Below the pieces are notes generated by a model. The model had not been told where the DNA came from. It ran no database searches and worked only from the letters and a program-made list of their open reading frames with translations. The translations under genes and the position numbers were made by a program. From the NCBI GenBank assembly GCA_018239665.1, contig JAFEGV010000012.1:1-45512 (forward strand): DNA of 45,512 nucleotides, given 5' to 3'. Shown here piece after piece: positions 23,573-32,604 of this stretch. Every line of letters starts with the position of its first letter. The stretch's first letter is position 1. Source of the stretch: Verrucomicrobiota bacterium (GTDB lineage: Bacteria > Chlamydiota > Chlamydiia > Chlamydiales > Rhabdochlamydiaceae).

Positions 23573-24700
23573 ATGAAATTCTGCATGCAACGGTCAGCTC
23601 TTGCTTTTCTCGCTTCATTCATTGTTTATTCGGGATCGGCAATTGCAGACGCCCCAGCAGAGAAACCAACTCAAACACCGCCATCTCCAGTTCCCGTTGT
23701 CCTTGGAAATCCCAAATACACAGTTGAAGTCAATTTCACTGCGTTGATCTTGCAGCCGTACGCCAACAATCTCGATTATGCCGCCGAAGCGATACCGTTC
23801 AATTATGGGGACAAACAGCCGGCCGTTTCTCCAAGTTGGATCATCCCTGAAATTTCTCCTGACTACCATTTTGGTTTTGATGTAGGGATCGCAGGCATCT
23901 TCCATGGAGCAAAGTCGAGCTTGTCATTGAATTGGGAACGCTACCATTCTCCCAACGATTCCAATTCTAGAAAGGTCTCTTCCGATCAATTCATGATCGG
24001 CCCATTTTTTGAGATCGGGCCTGATGCTCAGACATATAAAAAAGCAAAAGGATCTGTCCACTTCCATTTCGACGAGGTCAATCTCCATTACGGCACTTTC
24101 GTCAACTTTGGAAAGCATCTTCATACGAACCTGTTTGCCGGCGTTAGTTACGCTCGCATTGTGCAAAACCGCTTTACCCGGTTTCAAGACCCTACGAAGG
24201 CAGTTGTCCGCACGATCAAAGTTCCCTCTAAATTCAATGGCGCGGGCCCTCAGTTTGGACTAAATTTCACCTATAAGATCGTCAATGGGTTTCAATTTGT
24301 TGGAAATGCGCAGGCCTCTCTTTATGTAGGAACTTTCGAAAACAGAACTAGGTTCTCGACAAAATCAACAGACCTCGCGGCTCTTGGCGATATCAATCCC
24401 AATGTGCAATCCACAAAAGTCAAAGACAAGATGGGAATTGTACCGGGATTGGAAGGAAAGCTTGGTTTAGCCTATCAGCACCTATTCCGCCGCCATTACA
24501 TGTTCAAGCTTGAAGCAGGTTATCAAGCGCAGATCTATATCAATTCCATCCGTTCCATTGACATGGGCAGCGAAGTGGCCCTTGCAGCGATCGGATCGAT
24601 CGGAAGCGCAACAACCGGCGTTTATGCGCGCACCTTTGAAAGGACCGTAAGCGACTTCGGACTGGCAGGCCCCTATGTCGCTGTTGATTTTGGATTCTAA
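23573..24700 (+). CDS. Lpg1974/Legionella-MOMP-type outer membrane beta-barrel protein
   Basis: This 375-residue protein has a Sec signal peptide (about 1-25, ending AIADA). The rest is beta-strand-rich, with alternating aromatic residues and a C-terminal aromatic Phe (VAVDFGF), as needed for outer-membrane assembly. WDVG-like DVGIAGIFHG, SLNWERYH, NFGKHLHTNLFAGVSYARI and GPQFGLNFTYKI repeats resemble the Legionella major outer membrane protein group, which is expanded in Waddlia and Parachlamydia. It is likely a porin or adhesin. A CAGGGAA ribosome binding site precedes the ATG. Confidence 0.85.
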   Translation: MKFCMQRSALAFLASFIVYSGSAIADAPAEKPTQTPPSPVPVVLGNPKYTVEVNFTALILQPYANNLDYAAEAIPFNYGDKQPAVSPSWIIPEISPDYHFGFDVGIAGIFHGAKSSLSLNWERYHSPNDSNSRKVSSDQFMIGPFFEIGPDAQTYKKAKGSVHFHFDEVNLHYGTFVNFGKHLHTNLFAGVSYARIVQNRFTRFQDPTKAVVRTIKVPSKFNGAGPQFGLNFTYKIVNGFQFVGNAQASLYVGTFENRTRFSTKSTDLAALGDINPNVQSTKVKDKMGIVPGLEGKLGLAYQHLFRRHYMFKLEAGYQAQIYINSIRSIDMGSEVALAAIGSIGSATTGVYARTFERTVSDFGLAGPYVAVDFGF

Positions 24701-24713
24701 CCTTCAGGCCAAC

Positions 24714-25136
24714 ATGAAAAAACTCTATTTGTTAGGTTTGGCGATCGCCTTTGCCGCATTCTCAAAGATCTCTGCGGAGCCGATACGCTCCTATCAAGAG
24801 TTGACTGAGGCAGTGAGGAGCGGCGATCGTTTTGTGATCCTGCTGGACCTCCCGCAATGCACAGGAAATGCGAACATGCCAATGGGATACTTCGCTCCAA
24901 ATTCAATGATGCTGATGCCCGCAACAGCTACGGCTCCCGAACGTGTTGTCACCTCTCTTTTGCATTTTAGCGACCATACGGGCAAACCGGCCTACGAGTA
25001 TGTGAAATTTACGATCCATTCCGATGGCAGCGCAATTGTTAGGACGACTTTTTATGATCCGCAGACCTTTACGCCGATAGGCCCTGGACATATCGTTCAG
25101 TGCTCGATCGGCCATGGCATAGAGATCCACCAGTAA
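24714..25136 (+). CDS. VirK-like secreted protein
   Basis: The ATG at 24714 gives 140 residues with a good signal peptide (MKKLYLLGLAIAFAAFSKISA), chosen over an upstream in-frame ATG at 24675 that would overlap the porin gene. The mature part, RSYQELTEAVRSGDRFVILLDLPQC, followed by HFSDHTGKPAYEYVKFTIHSDGSAIV-type sequence, fits the VirK family, first named from Agrobacterium. Function in the periplasm is unknown. The gene starts 13 bp after the porin stop and is probably co-transcribed with it. Confidence 0.75.
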   Translation: MKKLYLLGLAIAFAAFSKISAEPIRSYQELTEAVRSGDRFVILLDLPQCTGNANMPMGYFAPNSMMLMPATATAPERVVTSLLHFSDHTGKPAYEYVKFTIHSDGSAIVRTTFYDPQTFTPIGPGHIVQCSIGHGIEIHQ

Positions 25137-25229
25137 CCGAATCGGAACCGGGCCATCCCCTTCTTATCCATAGCAATTCTCTAATTGCAACAAATCCTCA
25201 AATGAAATTTAGTATGAAATGAGGTGCGA

Positions 25230-26543
25230 ATGGACTTTCATACCGTGTATCAAGAAAAGCTCTGCTCTGCTGAACAAGCGGTGTCGCTGATCCCTTCCCG
25301 CGGCGTGATCGGCATGGGCATGCGCGCCTCCACGCCTCCGGCTCTTGTCAAAGCGCTGGCCGCTCGCGCCCGCGCAGGCGGCATTGAAAAACTGGATGTC
25401 TATTACTTGCGCTGCGGCAAAGTTGCCATGGAGACGATCTTTCAAGAAGACCTGATGGGCAAGTTCCGCCCCCACTCTTCCATGCTCACCCGCGCCGAGA
25501 TGGAGTTAGCCGCCAAAGGTTTTGAAAAAGGGAAAAAATACGTCTATTTCGTGCCGATCAGCTTTAGCCAATACCCGCGGATCATTTCAGAGTCAGTTTC
25601 TTTAGATGCCTTTATCGTCACTGTCGCTCCTCCCGATAAATCAGGGTACTTGAACTTCGGGATCCACGGAGATTATGCGATCGAGCTCTCGCGCAAAGCT
25701 AAAAAACTGATCGTGGAAGTCAACGAGAATATGCCCAGGATCGCCGGACGGACGATGCTCCATCTCTCGGAGGTCGACGCGATCGTCGAAAATAACTGCC
25801 CCCTTCTTGAAGAGTTCTCGAAACAACCGGAAGAAAACGATCACAAAATCGCCAAGTCGATCACTTCGTTGATTCCTGATGGAGCGACCATTCAAATCGG
25901 GATCGGCTCCGTTCCTAACGCCGTCTGCCAAGGATTAATGAACCACAACGACCTAGGCGTCCACACCGAGGTGATCTCCTCCGGCCTTGTGGACCTCATT
26001 CAGCGGGGAGTGATCACCAACCGGAAAAAAACCCTTTATCCCTACCAAACGGTCTTCACCTTTGCCACGGGGACTAAAGAGATGTACGAATTTTTGGACG
26101 ACAACCCATCCATTTGCTGTTTGCCGGTCTCCTATGTCAATGATCCTTACGTCATCGGACAAAACGATGGGATGGTATCGGTCAACTCCTTTCTCGAGAT
26201 CGATTTCAGCGGACAGGTCAATGCGGAATTCCTCGGACACCAGTTTTCCGGTCCTGGAGGGCAGCTCGACTTTGTTCGAGGGGCCTACTATTCCAAAGGG
26301 GGGAAGTCGATCCTTGCCAGCCACTCGACCGGCAAAAACGGCCAGGTCTCCAAAATAGTTCCCAGGCTGAACTCTTTAGTGACCGATACGCGCATTGATG
26401 TCGACTATGTGGCAACAGAGTATGGCTGCCGCAAACTGCGCGGAAAGTCCACGACGGAAAGGACTCTGGCATTAATTGAGCTTGCCCACCCGAAGTTCCG
26501 CGAAGAGCTGTTACAAAAAGCAAAAGAGCACAACTTTATCTAA
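25230..26543 (+). CDS. ripA: Acetyl-CoA hydrolase/4-hydroxybutyrate CoA-transferase family; probable itaconate CoA-transferase
   Basis: The ATG at 25230, behind a GAGGTG site, is preferred to the GTG at 25224; it gives 437 residues. The family is class I CoA-transferase (AcetylCoA_hyd_C), seen in GMGMRASTPPALVKALAARA, NFGIHGDYAIELSRKAKKLIVEVNENMPR, the IGIGSVPNAVCQGL loop, HTEVISSGLVDL (catalytic Glu region) and GPGGQLDFVRGAYYSKGGKSILA. In Yersinia and Salmonella the matching gene, ripA, makes itaconyl-CoA. The next two genes encode the other two steps, which supports itaconate as substrate; 4-hydroxybutyrate alone would not need them. Confidence 0.8.
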   Translation: MDFHTVYQEKLCSAEQAVSLIPSRGVIGMGMRASTPPALVKALAARARAGGIEKLDVYYLRCGKVAMETIFQEDLMGKFRPHSSMLTRAEMELAAKGFEKGKKYVYFVPISFSQYPRIISESVSLDAFIVTVAPPDKSGYLNFGIHGDYAIELSRKAKKLIVEVNENMPRIAGRTMLHLSEVDAIVENNCPLLEEFSKQPEENDHKIAKSITSLIPDGATIQIGIGSVPNAVCQGLMNHNDLGVHTEVISSGLVDLIQRGVITNRKKTLYPYQTVFTFATGTKEMYEFLDDNPSICCLPVSYVNDPYVIGQNDGMVSVNSFLEIDFSGQVNAEFLGHQFSGPGGQLDFVRGAYYSKGGKSILASHSTGKNGQVSKIVPRLNSLVTDTRIDVDYVATEYGCRKLRGKSTTERTLALIELAHPKFREELLQKAKEHNFI

Positions 26544-26547
26544 CCGT

Positions 26548-27402
26548 ATGCACTATCTCAACATCGTCCCCTCCCTGCTTTTCACTCCTGGAACCCAGTC
26601 GAAATATTTCGATCGGGCCTATGAGATCGGAGCCGGAGGCGTGATCCTCGACCTCGAAGACGGCGTAGGGGCCCAGGACAAAGATAAAGCTCGGAACAAT
26701 GTGATCGAGTACATGAAATCTCAACACAATTTTACGCGGCCCTATCTCAGAATCATCCGGATAAATCCCCTTTCAACAACTTACGGCCTGCACGACCTGC
26801 TTTCTTTGATCGAAGCCCGCGTGTTTGCAGACGGCCTGTCGATCCCAAAAATTAACTCGGGATCGGAGATCAAGCTCATTTCAGACCTCTTGAAAGAAAA
26901 ACAGATGAGCATCCCCCTGATCGCCCAAATTGAGACCCATGAGGCTGTTGTCAACCTCGAAGGCATTGTGAATGCAAGCCCCGATCTGCAGGCCATCGCA
27001 TTCGGCGCCGCAGATTACAGTTTAGATCAAGGGAACATCCCCATCAGCTACGAGGCCCATCGGTATGCGCGGATAAAAATGGTCTTTTCCGCCAGCAAGA
27101 AAGGGCTTGGGATCCACGACTCCCCGTTTTTTGATATCCATAACACAGAAGGGCTCATCGAAGAGACGATCAAAGTCAAGGATCTCGGATTTACCGGCAA
27201 ACTTGCCATCCATCCCAACCAAATCCCGCTGATCAACTCGGTCTTTGCTCCTTCGGAAAAGGAACTGGCCCGCGCCAGGAACATTGTTAAGACCTTTGAG
27301 GCCGCAAAAGGCAATGCATGCCAGTTCGAAGGACAAATGATCGATGTTCCTATTTACGAGCGGGAAAAACAGATCCTCAACCGTGCACAATTTTTCAAAT
27401 AG
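26548..27402 (+). CDS. ripC: CitE/HpcH-family lyase; probable citramalyl-CoA lyase
   Basis: The ATG at 26548, 4 bp after the CoA-transferase stop, starts a 284-residue protein. CitE/HpcH TIM-barrel features are visible: SLLFTPGTQSKYFDRA, GGVILDLEDGVG (metal-ligand region), SIPLIAQIETHEAV with the conserved Glu, AIAFGAADYSLD and LAIHPNQIPLIN. In the itaconate pathway this step splits citramalyl-CoA to acetyl-CoA and pyruvate. CitE of citrate lyase is excluded because no CitD or CitF genes are present. Confidence 0.8.
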   Translation: MHYLNIVPSLLFTPGTQSKYFDRAYEIGAGGVILDLEDGVGAQDKDKARNNVIEYMKSQHNFTRPYLRIIRINPLSTTYGLHDLLSLIEARVFADGLSIPKINSGSEIKLISDLLKEKQMSIPLIAQIETHEAVVNLEGIVNASPDLQAIAFGAADYSLDQGNIPISYEAHRYARIKMVFSASKKGLGIHDSPFFDIHNTEGLIEETIKVKDLGFTGKLAIHPNQIPLINSVFAPSEKELARARNIVKTFEAAKGNACQFEGQMIDVPIYEREKQILNRAQFFK

Positions 27403-27416
27403 AAGAAGGAAATACC

Positions 27417-27941
27417 ATGGACTTTGAAGCCTATCGACAGATCGATCAGAACCGTTACAGAGAAGATTTTGGCTTTTATTTTGAGGACTTTGTCGTCGGA
27501 ATGATCATTGAGCACCGTCCGGGCAGGACAGTGACCCAAGCGGACAACATCTGGAGCTCTCTGATGGCAATGAACATCGCGCAGCTGCACTTTGACGAAG
27601 TCTACGCTGCGCAGACAGAATGGAAAAAGCCGCTCGTCAACAGCCCTCTTACCCTTTCGATCGTCACAGGAATGACCGTCAACACGATCAGCAAAAAAGT
27701 TGTCGCCAACCTGGCCTGGGACGAGGTCAAATTGCCCCATCCCGTTTTTGAAGGGGACACCCTCTACGCGGAGTCGGAAATTTTAGAGAAGCGGGAGTCC
27801 AAATCGCGTCCCGGACAAGGGATCGTCTCAGTGGAAACCCGCGGTTTCAACCAGAAAAAAGAGCTCGTCATCTCTTTTCGCCGCACCGTTCTGGTCTATA
27901 AAAAAGGGCATGCCCCCGATTACTCGATCGGCGGCAAATAA
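27417..27941 (+). CDS. ripB: MaoC-like hydratase; probable itaconyl-CoA hydratase
   Basis: The ATG at 27417, behind AGAAGGA, gives 174 residues. It is a hot-dog-fold MaoC dehydratase with the features of mesaconyl/itaconyl-CoA hydratases: FYFEDFVVGMIIEHRPGRTVTQADN, NIAQLHFDEVYAAQTEW, VNSPLTLSIVTGMTVN and VFEGDTLYAESEILEKRES. The pathway would be itaconate to itaconyl-CoA (25230), hydration here to citramalyl-CoA, then cleavage (26548). It lies 14 bp after the lyase stop, in one operon. Confidence 0.8.
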   Translation: MDFEAYRQIDQNRYREDFGFYFEDFVVGMIIEHRPGRTVTQADNIWSSLMAMNIAQLHFDEVYAAQTEWKKPLVNSPLTLSIVTGMTVNTISKKVVANLAWDEVKLPHPVFEGDTLYAESEILEKRESKSRPGQGIVSVETRGFNQKKELVISFRRTVLVYKKGHAPDYSIGGK

Positions 27942-28017
27942 CTTCCTCTTAATCCCATTGAACGTTTTGATCATTTTCAGTAGCTTGGAAAGAAACTAAT
28001 CCTTCCGAGGCAAAAAA

Positions 28018-28557
28018 ATGAGAGAGATGAACCTTCAAGAACTTTCCGAGAAATTAAAAAAAGGGCTCTCTTCAGACCAGATGCTGATCGATGTCAGAGA
28101 GCCTGGCGAATACAAAACGAAGCGGATCAAAGGCGCCGTGAACATTCCTCTTAAAGACATCGGGAAGTTTGCAGATGAAATGAAAGGGTTCAAGGAGATA
28201 TTCATCCACTGCGCTTCTGGAAAACGATGCAAAATCGCCTGTGAAGAACTCGAAAAAAAAGGTGTTACAGGATTAGCCCATGTCTCAGGACATCTCTCTG
28301 ACTGGGAAAAAACCGGCCTTCCTGTCATCGGCGCGAAATTTTCTCTCCAGCAGCAAGTTTACATGACCGCAGGATCCCTCTTATTCTTAGGATCGCTCCT
28401 AGCCCTGATCGCCTCTCCCAAATTTGCCTACGTCCCCCTTTTCATCGGCTTTATGATGGGGCTCAATGGATGGCTCGGCACCTGCTTGATGGAGAAGATC
28501 CTCGCAAAAATGCCATGGAACCAGTCTTCTTCAAGCTGCAGTGCAACGAAGTCATAA
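28018..28557 (+). CDS. Rhodanese-domain membrane protein with DUF2892 tail (YgaP-like)
   Basis: This 179-residue protein has a rhodanese domain (residues about 1-110) with LIDVREPGEY and the active-site loop IHCASGKRC (C65 nucleophile, C71 also Cys). A DUF2892 membrane hairpin follows (about 115-165, two hydrophobic helices with GLNGWLGTC), as in E. coli YgaP. It likely transfers sulfane sulfur at the membrane. It is 76 bp downstream of the itaconate genes; a separate promoter is possible (TTGAAC-17 bp-TAGCTT at 27958-27986, weak). Confidence 0.88.
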   Translation: MREMNLQELSEKLKKGLSSDQMLIDVREPGEYKTKRIKGAVNIPLKDIGKFADEMKGFKEIFIHCASGKRCKIACEELEKKGVTGLAHVSGHLSDWEKTGLPVIGAKFSLQQQVYMTAGSLLFLGSLLALIASPKFAYVPLFIGFMMGLNGWLGTCLMEKILAKMPWNQSSSSCSATKS

Positions 28558-28573
28558 AGATCGGCCTCGCAAC

Positions 28574-29815
28574 TTAAAGACGAGCCGCTAAATCCTTGTA
28601 GATGTTCCTCATTCGGTACTCTCTAGAGCTTTTTTGGGGCTCAGGGATCGAACAGCTCTTGTCCTTAGTCCGATCGGTCCCGATGAAATACAAGTGCGCC
28701 GCCAACGAAAAGAATGCCAATTGCTTTTGCGTCGGTATTTGCCCGCCCGCTTCCTTGTAGCCGGAAGAAAAGGCCTTCTTCAACTTTTCAACTTGCTCCT
28801 GCGACAAAAGCTCCTTTGAGCGAACTTGGTTGTTTTCCCCTAACAAAAACGTGAACCGCTGGTGTTCGATGTCCGCAATGAAACTATAGAAATCTTTGGC
28901 GGGCATCCCCACCGGATCCCCTGAAGGATCGATGCTTTCGGAAAGTTTGGGAGGATCGATCCAGGTGACAGTATTCGTCTGAGGTTCAAAGAAGACGTTG
29001 ATCAGCTTGGTATCGCCGTGAATGACCGCTGCGGGAAAAGCCTCGGTCTTAACATCTGCAAGCGTCCTTTCAAAAAGAGATGCCACCTTGTCCGCATCGA
29101 TGCCTTCTTGAGGATAGGCCTTTAACTTTTCCACTGCCAAGGCTAAAAGCTCTCGTGTTTTCTTTTCCAAGGCCTCAGAAAGAGCTTGCGGCTTTCCGGA
29201 GACCGACCGATGAAGCGTTGCCATCGTGCGTCCACATTCCTTCATGCCCCGCTCAAGATCGGCAAATTTCAACCCGTTCTTATAATGGCTCAGCAAGGAG
29301 CATCCGGGAGCTGTGCTTTCGCACAGAAGAAAGTAGTTCTTATCGTTGTAGCTGCACTTTCCTAAGGCCCTCATTTGCGGAGAGGAAAAATTTGCCATCT
29401 CTTTGCTGCTGAGATAGTCCAACGAAAAGACCTCAGGGAAAAAGTTCTCCGAGCTCTCTTGAAACACTTTGAGGATGGCGATCGTTCGATTAGCTGCCCT
29501 GTCCCAAACAGCATAGACCTGGTCCCCCGAATACCCGACTTCTTCGACAGCTTTGATGTCCAGCTTTGCAGCGCTGCGGTCAAGGGCCTTGCATGCAAAA
29601 TTTTTCAAGCAGCTCTCGAAGCTGGCTTTCTTTGAATAGTTGGTCAGGATCCGCTCTGCCGATGTTGTGGCAATGGGCCTTGCGACAGCTTTTGCGTGTT
29701 CTTGTTGGCTGAGCAGCAAAACCTTTTCGCATTCCCGTTGCAGCCGAGGCGCATGCTCAGGCAATGCGATGTAAACGTAGGCAGGAGGAGGAGGTAAATC
29801 GAGAGGCATCATCAT
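28574..29815 (-). CDS. Aminoglycoside-phosphotransferase-fold kinase-like protein
   Basis: This 413-residue protein has a kinase-like fold: IAILKVFQE with a candidate ATP-binding Lys (116), the Brenner motif VIHGDTKLINVFF (H266, D268, N273) and TWIDPPK with D287 as the DFG-type metal ligand. The catalytic residues appear intact. It has no signal peptide; its Pro-rich N terminus is unlike known domains. The substrate could be a small molecule, sugar or protein. The start overlaps the stop of the sulfotransferase-like gene by 4 bp, so the two form an operon. Confidence 0.75.
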   Translation of the reverse strand: MMMPLDLPPPPAYVYIALPEHAPRLQRECEKVLLLSQQEHAKAVARPIATTSAERILTNYSKKASFESCLKNFACKALDRSAAKLDIKAVEEVGYSGDQVYAVWDRAANRTIAILKVFQESSENFFPEVFSLDYLSSKEMANFSSPQMRALGKCSYNDKNYFLLCESTAPGCSLLSHYKNGLKFADLERGMKECGRTMATLHRSVSGKPQALSEALEKKTRELLALAVEKLKAYPQEGIDADKVASLFERTLADVKTEAFPAAVIHGDTKLINVFFEPQTNTVTWIDPPKLSESIDPSGDPVGMPAKDFYSFIADIEHQRFTFLLGENNQVRSKELLSQEQVEKLKKAFSSGYKEAGGQIPTQKQLAFFSLAAHLYFIGTDRTKDKSCSIPEPQKSSREYRMRNIYKDLAARL

Positions 29816-30714
29816 TGTTTGCCTTGGAACTCTTGAAAAATGGGATCGTTCTGCAACAGCTCATAGAACTTCAGATTATGCAGATAACACTCTCGATATA
29901 TCTCTCTATGCTCCAAGTTGCCGATCTCTTCAAAGGTCGGACTCCCGTCCGGGTCACTTGCATACCGGTTCAGTTGTTTGAAACCGGTGCTCTCAAGAGC
30001 ATCCTGATGCCATTGCTGAACTGCTTGATCGATCTTCATTTCATGCCATTCTGCGTGAACATCGAAACCCTCGTCCGAACTTGCCCAATGCAACGCGTGA
30101 TGCAAAAACGGGATGTCCAGCTCCTGGCATAATTTTTTAACCGTATCTTCCGGATGCTCGGCCAGCTGCTCTGCAGATACAAAAACGATCCGGTTCGGCG
30201 ACTCCTTCTTGACCGTCTGGAAAATGTTGTACAACGGCTCATACCCGATCAAGTAGTTGAGGGCGGCGGGGCAAAACTGGCTCTTTTTGTAAAAGGAAAT
30301 AACGGAAGAATGGGGATCCCTCATGAGAAAGACAAAATGGACCCTTTCGTCCCGGACCAACTCCAGATCATGCAGTAAATAATACTCCAAATCAAAACTG
30401 ACCTCTTTAACGAACACAGCTTTGCGTTGCGCAGTGTCGAACAGAGTCTGTTTCACTTCCTCATAAGTCGCATAGGTCCCTGGAGCAAAAACATAAGGGG
30501 CATAATGGGGATGGAACTGGCAGACGTAGGGAAGGTGGAACGGTTCATGAAAGACCTCAAAATCTCCTCGCGCCTGCATCATGCGGGCGCAAGCTGCCGA
30601 CATCGACCTTGGAGGAGAGATGAGGAAAACAATCCGTTCTGGAAGCTCTTCCGCAGGCAGCTTTATCCAAACACATCCCAATGCAAGACACAGGACCCAT
30701 CGAATTAAAGACAT
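29812..30714 (-). CDS. Exported sulfotransferase-like protein
   Basis: The ATG at 30714 is chosen for its strong GGGGGAG site; it gives 300 residues, with a longer upstream frame rejected. A signal peptide or anchor spans about 3-18. The domain matches P-loop sulfotransferases: VFLISPPRSMSAACARMM (5'-phosphosulfate loop, residues 33-40), VFLMRDPHSSVISFYKK with R132 and S137 at the 3'-phosphate site, and a central FHEPFH. A sulfotransferase in an intracellular bacterium would have to use PAPS, probably from the host. Alternatively it may be a related P-loop enzyme. Confidence 0.75.
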   Translation of the reverse strand: MSLIRWVLCLALGCVWIKLPAEELPERIVFLISPPRSMSAACARMMQARGDFEVFHEPFHLPYVCQFHPHYAPYVFAPGTYATYEEVKQTLFDTAQRKAVFVKEVSFDLEYYLLHDLELVRDERVHFVFLMRDPHSSVISFYKKSQFCPAALNYLIGYEPLYNIFQTVKKESPNRIVFVSAEQLAEHPEDTVKKLCQELDIPFLHHALHWASSDEGFDVHAEWHEMKIDQAVQQWHQDALESTGFKQLNRYASDPDGSPTFEEIGNLEHREIYRECYLHNLKFYELLQNDPIFQEFQGKQ

Positions 30715-30915
30715 AGAACTCCCCCAAAAATTGAAACTTGATAGCTCCGCTCCCATTTCCGGTCCAGAGCATAAGGGGATCCAATATACTGCCGACAGTT
30801 CAACCAGACAAGCGGTTTTGGCAGAGCGTTCGATTTTTTAGGATTTGAAAAAAGAAATATAGAACTGCTTGGCGGATAGGTTGATTGCTCTAAAACTTCC
30901 CGGCTTGGCTGATGA

Positions 30916-32313
30916 TTAACTGGAATTAGCGCGCGGAACGGCCGTAAACAAGGGTATTAGCCCCTCTAACAAGGTAGGATGGGTGAAGATAGCATCCCGC
31001 AAAATGGTGTAAGGCTGACCGGCTAGCATCGCGATTTGGACAGCTCCCATGATTTCCCCTGCCCCTACCCCAAAAGCTGTGAATCCGATAATCCGATCGC
31101 TTTTGGCATCGATCAATGCCTTCATGAACCCGCTCGTCTCGGAAAGGGTTCGAGTGCGCAAGGCCGCCGTCATTGGAATCTTGGCAAGCCGATATGGGAT
31201 CTTCTTAGCCTTCGCTTCCGTTTCGCTAAGGCCGATCCTGGCAAGCTCCGGATCCGTAAACAGGCAAAAAGGGACCTGCCGGCCCGTCGTAGAACGGTTC
31301 CCTCCCAAGATATTGTTAACAACAACGCGGAAGTCGTCAAAAGCGATATGCGTAAAATGGGGACTCCCCGCACAATCGCCCACCGCCCATACGTTCGGCG
31401 CGGTCGTTTCCAACCGCTCGTTGACCTTAATGTAACCTTTCTCCGTCAATTCCACTTTGGCCAGCTCCAGCCCGATTCCCTGCGTATTAGGGATCCTTCC
31501 GGTTGCGACGAGAAGATGGCTCCCTTCCACAGTTGTTTCTGAGGCGCCCGACAGATAAAGCTTCACTTTCTCGCCGGATTTGCCTTCCACTTTTTGGACG
31601 CGCTGATTTGTGATGATGTCGATTCCTTCGTTCCTGCACATTTCATGCAAGCCTTCCGACACATCTTCATCTTCCCGGTGCGCCAAACGCCCATTGCGCT
31701 CAATCATCGTCACTCTGCTGCCAAAGCGGCGCATCGCTTGGGCTAATTCGAGGCCGATATAGCCACCACCGATGACGAGCAAATGTTCTGGAACTTGATC
31801 TAGCTCTAAAGCTTCAATATGCGTGAGAGGGCTCGCTTCGATAATGCCCGGAACAAGATCGATTTTAGCGCGCGTTCCGGTGCTGAGGATGATCTTGTCG
31901 CCGCGCAGGATCCGCTTGCTTCCGTCAGATAGCGACACTTCGATCGTCTTCTGAGCAATGAACTTGCCCGAACCGGCAATGAGCTCCGCCCCGCTTTTCT
32001 TAAAATTGTCGAGGTGCATCTCGACAAGCCCGTCGACCATCTGGCGTTTGCGGTCCCGTACCGCAGACATATGGATCTTGCAATTGTCTTTGGTAATGCC
32101 AAACTCCTGGCCTCTCCAAAAATAAGAAGCGACCTTCGCGCTGTGGATGATATTTTTGCTAGGAAGACAGGCGATGTTCGGACAAGAGCCGCCGATATAT
32201 TTCCGTTCGATGACAGCCACGCGCTGATTTTGTTTGGCAAGCGTCCAGGCGATGTATTTGCCCCCTTCGCCGCTGCCAAGCACCAAAACATCATACTCTT
32301 CTAGATCCGACAT
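30916..32313 (-). CDS. Pyridine nucleotide-disulfide oxidoreductase (mercuric reductase/lipoamide dehydrogenase-like)
   Basis: This 465-residue FAD enzyme begins VLVLGSGEGGKYIAW (FAD loop). The redox-active pair is C44-x4-C49 in GGSCPNIACLPSKN. The NAD(P)-binding GGGYIGLELAQ loop, NVWAVGDCAGSP (second FAD motif) and the C-terminal FTHPTLLEGL with the His-Glu pair are visible. No E2 lipoyl enzyme or mercury genes are nearby, so neither lipoamide nor mercuric ion is supported as substrate; a thiol-redox role is likely. No strong ribosome binding site is seen. Confidence 0.85.
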   Translation of the reverse strand: MSDLEEYDVLVLGSGEGGKYIAWTLAKQNQRVAVIERKYIGGSCPNIACLPSKNIIHSAKVASYFWRGQEFGITKDNCKIHMSAVRDRKRQMVDGLVEMHLDNFKKSGAELIAGSGKFIAQKTIEVSLSDGSKRILRGDKIILSTGTRAKIDLVPGIIEASPLTHIEALELDQVPEHLLVIGGGYIGLELAQAMRRFGSRVTMIERNGRLAHREDEDVSEGLHEMCRNEGIDIITNQRVQKVEGKSGEKVKLYLSGASETTVEGSHLLVATGRIPNTQGIGLELAKVELTEKGYIKVNERLETTAPNVWAVGDCAGSPHFTHIAFDDFRVVVNNILGGNRSTTGRQVPFCLFTDPELARIGLSETEAKAKKIPYRLAKIPMTAALRTRTLSETSGFMKALIDAKSDRIIGFTAFGVGAGEIMGAVQIAMLAGQPYTILRDAIFTHPTLLEGLIPLFTAVPRANSS

Positions 32314-32518
32314 GCTTTAGTCCATTGGTACTAAGTATAATTAGGAAGATGAACAGAGTCCTGTTCATGTTGAGGATCTTTCTGGTTCCTCGCCCTAAAA
32401 ACACCGTATCAAATATAAATTTAAAGCGGCGAGAACATTTTTAGCATGAGACTTGACGGATGCAACCGATTTTACTGATCTTTGCGGGTGCAACGAGCTC
32501 CCAGTTACACCTTCGCGA

Positions 32519-32548
32519 TTGTGAAAATTATGTTTAATCTACGATAAT
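32519..32548 (+). promoter_or_regulatory. Candidate promoter of the alpha/beta hydrolase gene
   Basis: TTGTGA (32519-32524), an 18-bp spacer and GATAAT (32543-32548) lie 57 bp upstream of the start codon. The 291-bp gap (32314-32604) also contains CTAG-rich short repeats (TTCTAG..CCTAGAA near 32565-32585). No gene is seen there. Confidence 0.45.
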
Positions 32549-32604
32549 CCGCCATCACATCTTCTAGCCTTCTAGAAATCCTAGAAAATAAAACGAGGAC
32601 TCGG

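Noticed and set aside
31036..31542. Reading frame opposite the flavin disulfide reductase
   Set aside because: It is a shadow of the reductase; no motifs or ribosome binding site.
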